Below are positions 1 to 3,848 of a stretch of DNA of 6,665 bases, in pieces; within the stretch, counting starts at the first letter, position 1; each line of letters starts with the position of its first letter. Where the stretch lies: assembly GCA_002435335.1 (NCBI GenBank), contig DJMI01000167.1:1-6665 (forward strand), in the 5' to 3' direction. The position numbers were made by a program, and so were the translations under genes. The notes below the pieces were generated by a model that worked only from the letters and a program-made list of their open reading frames with translations, ran no database searches and was not told where the DNA came from. The DNA is from Nitrosomonas sp. UBA6494 (GTDB taxonomy: Bacteria; Pseudomonadota; Gammaproteobacteria; Burkholderiales; Nitrosomonadaceae).

Positions 1-66
1 ACTTTTATCTATGAGGCAATGCGAACTGTCACTTCCCATACTCTCGGCAACTTCGTGCGATACCGA

Positions 67-795
67 CTACTGGACTAACCCCAGTGCTCGATAGGTATTT
101 CGCCCCGCAACACCATCCGCTTGTAAACCGAGACTCGTTTGTTTGGATTTGAGTACATCCTCTGTCATTTGGTCGAACGTTCCGGTGACGTGCACTCCCA
201 ATGCCGACTGCAGTTTTCTCACCCACTCCCCGCTTGAGCCCTTTCTCACCGTTTCATAGTCGACCGACGGAGTGACGGCTTGACCACCTGCCATACCGAT
301 CGCGCTGGCACGCACATTTTCTACGCGCCGCCCCCACCCTTTACCGAAATCCGACCAAGTACCGAGGCTGCGTAGGAAGGATAAACGGCGGTCGCATGCG
401 CTGTTGATCACATCGATAGTATTTTTCCCGGCAGCATTGGTAAGCGTGACCGGACCGATAGCGCCATCCTGAGGCGCCCCTACCGCAGCTTGCAACCACT
501 TGGCACTGCGACCGGGACCCGAGTTCACCGCGGCATCGAACACGGCATAATCCAGTCCTAACGCGATTTCATCGCATAAACATTTGTTCCAATAATCGGT
601 GCGATAAATCGCTTTCAGTTGTTCGTCGCTAATATTGCGCAAATCGTCTTTGGTTTTGTTTGTACCGTAGTGGCGCTGAAACACCGCGAGCGTAATTCCT
701 TTCATCGTCGCACCGCCCGGGTCACGCGGATGATCTGACCAACCGCCTTCATGCACCAGAACAAGCTTTAATGCATTATCGAAATTCTCTTTCAT
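67..795 (-). CDS. GH108-family peptidoglycan hydrolase (endolysin-like) with C-terminal peptidoglycan-binding domain
   Basis: The 242-residue product looks like a complete two-part lysozyme. Residues 1-90 form a glycosyl hydrolase 108 domain with the signature VHEGGWSDHPRDPGGAT; Glu16 in HEGG is the expected catalytic acid. Residues 91-165 resemble the PG_binding_3 region that usually follows it (NSGPGRSAKWLQ, DGAIGPVT). Residues 183-240 are a PG_binding_1 repeat (VRKGSSGEWVRKLQ, GTFD, LQADGVAGRNTYRAL). The family cleaves the glycan strand of murein and includes phage endolysins and the 'secretion activator' ZliS. No signal peptide or membrane anchor is visible, so the enzyme would need a holin or another export route. 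The start is supported by a G-rich ribosome site (GGGGGGA, minus strand, about 803-809) some 7 nt upstream. No other phage gene is visible nearby. Family assignment is strong; the biological role (prophage relic or domesticated lysozyme) is open. Confidence 0.9.
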   Translation of the reverse strand: MKENFDNALKLVLVHEGGWSDHPRDPGGATMKGITLAVFQRHYGTNKTKDDLRNISDEQLKAIYRTDYWNKCLCDEIALGLDYAVFDAAVNSGPGRSAKWLQAAVGAPQDGAIGPVTLTNAAGKNTIDVINSACDRRLSFLRSLGTWSDFGKGWGRRVENVRASAIGMAGGQAVTPSVDYETVRKGSSGEWVRKLQSALGVHVTGTFDQMTEDVLKSKQTSLGLQADGVAGRNTYRALGLVQ

Positions 796-1119
796 TGAAA
801 AATCCCCCCATTGAATTTATCAGCTATTCATCACCATCAGATTTAGTTTATCGTATTGTTGCTGTTTATTAAGAAACTGGATTACAAATAATTGTGTGGA
901 CTACTCCATTACTTTGAGAAACAAGCGAGAAAATCGAATCCAGGTCACGGTCAAAGTTTTTCTGCGTTAGTAGCTTATCCTCGGTATTAAGAATTCTCAA
1001 TTCCAGACCTGCGCAGCCAATTCTTTTTCGAGTATCACAGAATTAGAAAAACGGTTTTAGATCCTTAGTCTAACGTAGCAAGCCGCAGATCGATTTCTCG
1101 TCGAAAAATTATACATTCC
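796..1119. other. Intergenic stretch with no gene recognised
   Basis: This AT-rich gap lies between the divergently oriented lysozyme gene and ppiC. I found no credible ORF, no RNA gene and no convincing promoter for the lysozyme gene. A minus-strand TTGACC at 949-954 has no matching -10 box at the right spacing. A 7-bp inverted pair (AAGAATT 989-995, AATTCTT 1019-1025) has a long loop and is unconvincing. Confidence 0.5.
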
Positions 1120-1145
1120 TTGTATTTTCCATCAACGCCTATCGG

Positions 1146-1151
1146 TATAAT
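1146..1151 (+). promoter_or_regulatory. Putative -10 box of the ppiC promoter
   Basis: There is a perfect TATAAT 46 bp upstream of the ppiC start codon. The best -35 candidate, TTGTAT at 1120-1125, is 20 bp away, longer than the preferred 16-18 bp. At 17-bp spacing the sequence is only TATTTT. The position fits a short leader, but the promoter is supported mainly by its -10 element. Confidence 0.45.
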
Positions 1152-1197
1152 CGTAACCGGTTGTTATTTTTTATCGCACAATTTAAGGAGAACACTG

Positions 1198-1479
1198 ATG
1201 GCACGAGCCAGCGCGCGGCATATTTTGGTTAAAACCGAAGAGCAATGTAGCAACTTAAAAACGGAAATCGAAAACGGCGCCGATTTTGGCGCATTGGCCC
1301 AGCAACATTCGCTTTGCCCTTCGGGCAAGCAAGGCGGCGAGTTAGGCGAATTCGGCCGCGGGCAAATGGTGCAAGAATTTGATACTGTGGTGTTCAGTGC
1401 ACCGGTCGGTGTCGTGCAGGGCCCGGTCAAGACGCAATTTGGCTATCATCTGGTGGAAGTCACCAAACGCAACGATTAA
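1198..1479 (+). CDS. ppiC: Peptidyl-prolyl cis-trans isomerase, single-domain parvulin (PpiC type)
   Basis: The 93-residue product has the same length and layout as E. coli PpiC (Par10), the minimal cytoplasmic parvulin that interconverts cis and trans peptidyl-proline bonds. Visible family positions are His8 in the ARHILVK strand, the GADFGALAQQHSLCPSG segment with Cys40, the GGELGEFGRGQM loop with Met57, Phe61 and the C-terminal QFGYHLVEV strand with His84. These correspond to the active-site His/Cys/Met/Phe/His set. No signal peptide or SurA/PpiD-type extra domain is present. The start at 1198 is chosen over an in-frame ATG at 1120 because AAGGAG (1185-1190) lies 7 nt before it, the protein then matches the family exactly, and the -10 box at 1146 would lie inside the longer version. 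It is a single gene, convergent with the lipoprotein gene that follows. Confidence 0.96.
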   Translation: MARASARHILVKTEEQCSNLKTEIENGADFGALAQQHSLCPSGKQGGELGEFGRGQMVQEFDTVVFSAPVGVVQGPVKTQFGYHLVEVTKRND

Positions 1480-1500
1480 ACAGCGGACAGATGTAAACCG

Positions 1501-1529
1501 GAGACGTTTGCGATTTCTCGGAACGTCTC
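1501..1529. terminator. Inverted repeat between convergent genes, possible hairpin terminator
   Basis: GAGACGTT (1501-1508) and AACGTCTC (1522-1529) form a perfect 8-bp stem with a 13-nt loop, 21 bp after the ppiC stop and 10 bp beyond the stop of the convergent lipoprotein gene. The position suits transcript ends from either side. Neither strand has a clear run of T after the stem, so intrinsic termination is unproven. Confidence 0.4.
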
Positions 1530-1539
1530 GCCATCCAAT

Positions 1540-1875
1540 TTAATTACCAGGAGTCTGGAAGCACTGATAAACCGCATAACTGCGACGACCGTCGACGATA
1601 TTCGAAATCGGAACAATCGTATCACCACCCATTGCAGCGGCTTCATTACGGGCAAGATACGACAATTCTTCGGCGACTTTATCGGCATCGCGATCAAAAA
1701 TAATTTGACTGACCACCTTGGAGTTCACATTGCCCAATCTTTTGCACGACTCTAGCGATCTCGCCGATTGCAGCAGTCGAACGCCTTCGCCTTGAGCAGT
1801 CATTTTCACCCAGGTACAGGAAGCGGTCGAAAATACAAAAACAACACCGCAGACCAAGAATATTAATTTTCTCAT
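1540..1875 (-). CDS. DUF4156 (YjeI-type) small lipoprotein
   Basis: The 111-residue product begins with a basic start (MRK), a hydrophobic stretch (residues 4-17) and TASC. Cys20 is the likely lipidation site, although Thr at -3 is an imperfect lipobox, and the mature protein would be about 92 residues. After the Cys the sequence reads CTWVKMTAQGEGVRLL, then DKVAEELSYLARNEAAAMGGDTIVPIS and a C-terminal YAVYQC. This pattern is typical of the DUF4156 family (E. coli YjeI), whose function is unknown. Cys44 and Cys105 could form a disulfide in the periplasm. A good ribosome site (minus-strand AAGGTG, 1881-1886) lies 5 nt before the start. The gene stands alone, convergent with ppiC and divergent from rpmE. 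An outer-membrane or periplasmic location is inferred from the signal sequence. Confidence 0.88.
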   Translation of the reverse strand: MRKLIFLVCGVVFVFSTASCTWVKMTAQGEGVRLLQSARSLESCKRLGNVNSKVVSQIIFDRDADKVAEELSYLARNEAAAMGGDTIVPISNIVDGRRSYAVYQCFQTPGN

Positions 1876-2018
1876 GACACCACCTTCTCGTTAATCGACC
1901 AGTTATTTTATCAAATTGCTTACGCGGTAAATGGCGTTAGATGAATGATCGAGAAAGTTTGTTTGCGATGGTTCTCCGCTTGATGCACACTGACTTGCTA
2001 CGAATCACTGTAGTTGCA

Positions 2019-2047
2019 TTGAATCAAGCATTAAAAGATAATATAAT
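2019..2047 (+). promoter_or_regulatory. Sigma70-type promoter of rpmE
   Basis: TTGAAT (2019-2024) and a perfect TATAAT (2042-2047) are separated by 17 bp, the optimal spacing. Transcription would start near 2054, giving a leader of about 46 nt before the L31 start codon. This is the best promoter match in the window and suits a highly expressed ribosomal gene. Confidence 0.75.
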
Positions 2048-2063
2048 GCTTATTTTTCTTCGC

Positions 2064-2080
2064 TTCGTTCCGGGAACGAA
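2064..2080 (+). promoter_or_regulatory. Perfect palindrome in the rpmE leader
   Basis: TTCGTTCC and GGAACGAA form an 8-bp perfect inverted repeat around a single G. It begins about 10 nt after the predicted start of transcription and ends 19 nt before the start codon, a few nucleotides before the ribosome site TAAGG (2086-2090). In RNA the tip would open to a 3-nt or larger loop. L31 is known to control its own translation through the rpmE leader in E. coli, so an autoregulatory role is plausible; a protein operator is the alternative. Confidence 0.5.
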
Positions 2081-2099
2081 AAATTTAAGGATTTTGGCA

Positions 2100-2312
2100 A
2101 TGAAAGCAGATATACACCCTAATTATCACGATATTTCGGTAACTTGCAGTTGCGGCAATACATTCAACACGCGCTCCACGATGAATAAGCCTCTGAATAT
2201 AGAAGTGTGTTCGCTTTGCCATCCGTTTTATACCGGCAAACATAAAATCGTAGACACCGCCGGACGCGTCGAGAAATTCCGCCTGAAATACAGCAAACAG
2301 GCACAGAGATAG
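2100..2312 (+). CDS. rpmE: 50S ribosomal protein L31 (bL31), zinc-binding type
   Basis: The 70-residue product begins MKADIHPNYHDISVTCSCGNTF, unmistakably L31, a large-subunit protein that contributes to an intersubunit bridge of the 70S ribosome. Cys16, Cys18, Cys37 and Cys40 (CxC...CxxC) show the zinc-binding form rather than the cysteine-free paralogue made under zinc limitation. The conserved CSLCHPFYTGKHKIVDTAGRVEKF block follows, and the length matches the family. The start at 2100 is preferred to an in-frame ATG at 1941 because TAAGG (2086-2090) sits 9 nt upstream, the promoter lies between the two, and the extra 53 residues have no L31 counterpart. It is a single gene with its own promoter and leader palindrome. 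Confidence 0.97.
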   Translation: MKADIHPNYHDISVTCSCGNTFNTRSTMNKPLNIEVCSLCHPFYTGKHKIVDTAGRVEKFRLKYSKQAQR

Positions 2313-2382
2313 CCTTCTGGCAAAAACGAAAACCTCTATTTGCCGCAACACAATAGTCAAAAATCAGATTCACGTACAAAAC

Positions 2383-2415
2383 CGCTTGCATGGGTCGCAT
2401 CGATTTTTGCAAGCG
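2383..2415. repeat. Inverted repeat downstream of rpmE
   Basis: CGCTTGCA (2383-2390) and TGCAAGCG (2408-2415) are perfect 8-bp complements around a 17-nt loop, 70 bp after the rpmE stop. Only a mixed pyrimidine stretch follows on the plus strand, not a clean T run. It could be part of the 3' end of the rpmE transcript; evidence for termination is weak. Confidence 0.3.
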
Positions 2416-2470
2416 CGCTTCCTTCCTGTATCTGTATGAAAATTCATTCTTTCACGATTGAAGTCTGTAG

Positions 2471-2610
2471 CAGGACGTTGAAAAACGTTTTCGAGGCAGC
2501 CGATGCAAGGCAGAAACAGGTGAAAAAGCGCAGTTTATACAAGATAAATGAGCATTTTGAGTCTGTTTTTAACACCGCAGCGGCAACGCAGATAGCTTTT
2601 CCGCGGCCTG
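2471..2610. repeat. 140-bp palindromic MITE-like repeat, copy 1
   Basis: The outer ends are imperfect inverted repeats: CAGGACGTTGAAAAA at the left against CAGGCCGCGGAAAAG read inward from the right (11 of 15 matches). Directly outside both ends is GTAG (2467-2470 and 2611-2614), consistent with a 4-bp target duplication. The arms continue to pair inward (AAACAG with CTGTTT) towards a central GTTTAT/ATAAAT hairpin. The core at about 2522-2556 (GAAAAAGCG, AGTTTA, TAAATGAGCATT) is shared with the second copy at 3305-3444, which has the same total length. No coding capacity. It lies between two convergent genes, with its edge 15 bp from the cupin stop codon, where it could end transcription from both sides. 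Confidence 0.75.
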
Positions 2611-2625
2611 GTAGGGCACGACTGC

Positions 2626-2937
2626 CTACAAATAATGCACCGCCAGCCAAATCGTTTCCGTATCCGGATTTGTCCAAGTAACTTTGTGCTTTGTATGCGC
2701 AGGAATATGGATGTAATCGCCAGCGGCAACCTGAACAGTCGAATGATCGGCAAACATTAGCGTTGCATTCCCTTTCAGCACCATTACCCATTCGTGTTTA
2801 TCCTGATCTAGCCAAGCTGTTTCCTGTCCCTTGGAAACAATTCTTTCGATGACAACCGTTTCGCTTGCCGCCAAACGGTCATACACTTCTTGCTCCAGTT
2901 TCCCAGGAATATTAGAAAAAATATTGCCAACTTTCAT
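2626..2937 (-). CDS. Small single-domain cupin protein
   Basis: The 103-residue product is a single cupin_2 beta barrel. Cupin motif 1 is near residues 42-58 (WLDQDKHEWVMVLKGNATL, with His and Glu in the KHEW segment and the invariant Gly). Motif 2 is near residues 73-90 (GDYIHIPAHTKHKVTWTN, with the Pro and the second metal-type His). These would be metal ligands if a metal is bound, but the first motif has only one obvious His. Proteins of this size are widespread and functionally diverse, so I do not assign a substrate. No good ribosome site precedes the ATG; the start is kept because the MKVGNIF opening fits the family. The gene starts 36 bp from the tRNA-like fragment and stops next to a palindromic repeat. 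Confidence 0.88.
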   Translation of the reverse strand: MKVGNIFSNIPGKLEQEVYDRLAASETVVIERIVSKGQETAWLDQDKHEWVMVLKGNATLMFADHSTVQVAAGDYIHIPAHTKHKVTWTNPDTETIWLAVHYL

Positions 2938-2973
2938 TTACTGAATAGAAAGGCTTACATTGATCGATTTGAT

Positions 2974-3017
2974 TGGCGTCCCCAAGAGGATTCGAATCCA
3001 TATTGCCGCTGTGTAAG
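2974..3017 (-). pseudogene. tRNA-Glu-like 3' fragment (possible attachment-site remnant)
   Basis: Read on the minus strand, this stretch resembles the 3' half of bacterial tRNA-Glu. It has a seven-base loop CTTACAC, then AGCGGCAATA, the T-loop TTCGAAT, and the acceptor strand GGGGACG followed by an encoded CCA (ending at 2974). The acceptor strand and T-loop match well. The T-stem has mismatches, the anticodon position reads TAC instead of TTC, and no matching 5' half lies upstream in the minus direction (no GTCCCC strand, no D-arm). It is therefore not a working tRNA. Integrases commonly leave such 3' tRNA copies at the distal end of an island. Confidence 0.65.
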
Positions 3018-3304
3018 CGTGTTAAATTAGGCATATCTATACAAAATGGAAGTTAATGTGAATTCATAATACTATGTTTATATGGATAAATAAACACATT
3101 TATCTATACCCGTAAAAATCCAAGACCATCCGTTGCACACAAAATATTTCGATGCCACGCTTGTCCCATCTCCCGCTGCTTGCACCCTTATCCCACAACG
3201 AATTCCATCGGAAAATCAATCTACGCTTCCTCGGAGCCTCATGAAAACAATAATCGAACAGCTTATAAATATTGTATAAAGTATCATTTCCAGATTGACA
3301 TACG
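3018..3304. other. AT-rich non-coding stretch
   Basis: No gene is credible here. An ORF of 66 codons at 3180-3380 lacks a ribosome site, resembles nothing I know and runs into the repeat at 3305. The stretch holds the hairpin listed at 3081-3108, two copies of TATCTATAC (3034-3042 and 3101-3109) and several TATAAA-like strings without a clear partner box. Confidence 0.5.
3081..3108. repeat. AT-rich hairpin
   Basis: TATGGATAAAT (3081-3091) and ATTTATCTATA (3098-3108) pair over 11 bp with one G-T wobble around the loop AAACAC. The right arm is part of a TATCTATAC direct repeat whose other copy is at 3034-3042. It could be an operator or recombination site near the tRNA-like fragment, or chance in AT-rich DNA. 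Confidence 0.35.
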
Positions 3305-3444
3305 GAGACCTCTGCACGGTGTCATGAGCGGTACGAGAATAAGGCAAAATTTGCGAAAAAGCGGAGTTTACACAGGGTAAATGAGCATTTTTCGCGAATT
3401 TTTAACGCAATTATCGTGCCGCGTAGTAACCGTGCAAAGGTCTC
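3305..3444. repeat. 140-bp palindromic MITE-like repeat, copy 2
   Basis: Terminal inverted repeats are strong: GAGACCTCTGCACGGT at the left against GAGACCTTTGCACGGT read inward from the right (15 of 16). The arms keep pairing almost to the centre (GCGGTACGA with GCGGCACGA; TTTGCGAAAAA with TTCGCGAAAAA), ending in a small GTTTAC/GTAAAT hairpin. A 5-bp direct repeat ATACG flanks the element (3300-3304 and 3445-3449), the expected footprint of an insertion. The core at about 3355-3389 matches copy 1, but the outer arms do not. There is no coding capacity, so mobility would depend on a transposase elsewhere. It ends 32 bp before the start of the small membrane protein gene. Confidence 0.82.
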
Positions 3445-3476
3445 ATACGATTAATTCCTGAATGAAAGGACACACA

Positions 3477-3716
3477 ATGATCGAGCTATTAGGATGGATC
3501 TGCCTGATCGTTTCGCTGACATTGATGATCTACCATCATTACATGCATTCAAACTACGACCGCGTCTATCAGTTTATTCGCACAAAATATGGCCAGCAAA
3601 CAACCCATTTAAAATTTCCATCGAAAGAAGACCACGCCAAGATTGCGCAAAAATTCTCGTATTACACCGCTTTCTTTGCGGTTTTGCTGATTGCGCTAAA
3701 TTTATTATCGAGATGA
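3477..3716 (+). CDS. Small two-helix membrane protein, function unknown
   Basis: The 79-residue product has an N-terminal hydrophobic helix (about residues 4-19, LLGWICLIVSLTLMIY), a hydrophilic middle rich in Tyr, His and Lys (20-60), and a second helix (about 62-77, YYTAFFAVLLIALNLL). This suggests an inner-membrane hairpin with both ends on the same side. I do not recognise the family. The start at 3477 is chosen because AAAGGA (3465-3470) lies 6 nt before it; the in-frame ATG at 3462 would overlap that site and has none of its own. The palindromic repeat ends 32 bp upstream, so the native promoter may have been displaced or replaced. hsdM follows 132 bp downstream on the same strand but appears to have its own promoter. 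Confidence 0.65.
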   Translation: MIELLGWICLIVSLTLMIYHHYMHSNYDRVYQFIRTKYGQQTTHLKFPSKEDHAKIAQKFSYYTAFFAVLLIALNLLSR

Positions 3717-3778
3717 TGGTGTTTTAGTCTGCTGCAAGCTATGAGCAGCGCCTTGCCATATCTCACTCCTTCGCATGC

Positions 3779-3787
3779 TGGTAAAAT
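3779..3787 (+). promoter_or_regulatory. Putative extended -10 promoter for hsdM
   Basis: TG-G-TAAAAT matches the extended -10 form (TGn plus a 5-of-6 TATAAT). No good -35 box lies at 16-18 bp; TTGCCA at 3753-3758 is too far (23 bp). Transcription would start near 3794, within the inverted repeat at 3789-3819, giving a leader of about 55 nt. Moderate evidence only. Confidence 0.4.
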
Positions 3788-3788
3788 C

Positions 3789-3819
3789 TTCGGAATCTTC
3801 CAATAGCGCACATTCCGAA
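3789..3819. promoter_or_regulatory. Inverted repeat at the hsdM promoter, possible operator or leader hairpin
   Basis: TTCGGAAT (3789-3796) and ATTCCGAA (3812-3819) are perfect 8-bp complements with a 15-nt loop. The left arm begins directly after the putative -10 box and covers the predicted start of transcription; the right arm ends 29 bp before the hsdM start codon. Two half-sites about two helical turns apart suit a dimeric regulator. Confidence 0.4.
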
Positions 3820-3848
3820 TTATTACCGTATTCAGAACAATACACCAT

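Noticed and set aside
989..1025. Inverted pair AAGAATT/AATTCTT followed by a few T
   Set aside because: Only 7 AT-rich base pairs with a 23-nt loop, and no gene end nearby.
1941..2099. N-terminal extension of L31
   Set aside because: The upstream ATG lies before the rpmE promoter, and the extra residues have no L31 counterpart.
2444..2791. 115-codon minus frame across repeat copy 1 and the cupin 3' end
   Set aside because: It overlaps a solid cupin gene in another frame and a non-coding palindrome; the product resembles no protein.
2974..3017. Functional tRNA with anticodon TAC
   Set aside because: No 5' half, D-arm or complementary acceptor strand is present, and the T-stem is mismatched.
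3295..3304. Perfect TTGACA just left of repeat copy 2, as a -35 box split by the insertion
   Set aside because: In the reconstructed empty site the sequence 17 bp downstream (TGAAAG) is a poor -10 box and overlaps the ribosome site of the membrane protein gene. With the element present there is no -10 either.
3180..3380. 66-codon open frame on the plus strand
   Set aside because: It has no ribosome site, no family resemblance, and its 3' part is the palindromic repeat copy 2.
3731..3749. GCTGC/GCAGC hairpin after the membrane protein gene as a terminator
   Set aside because: A 5-bp stem without a following T run is too weak.
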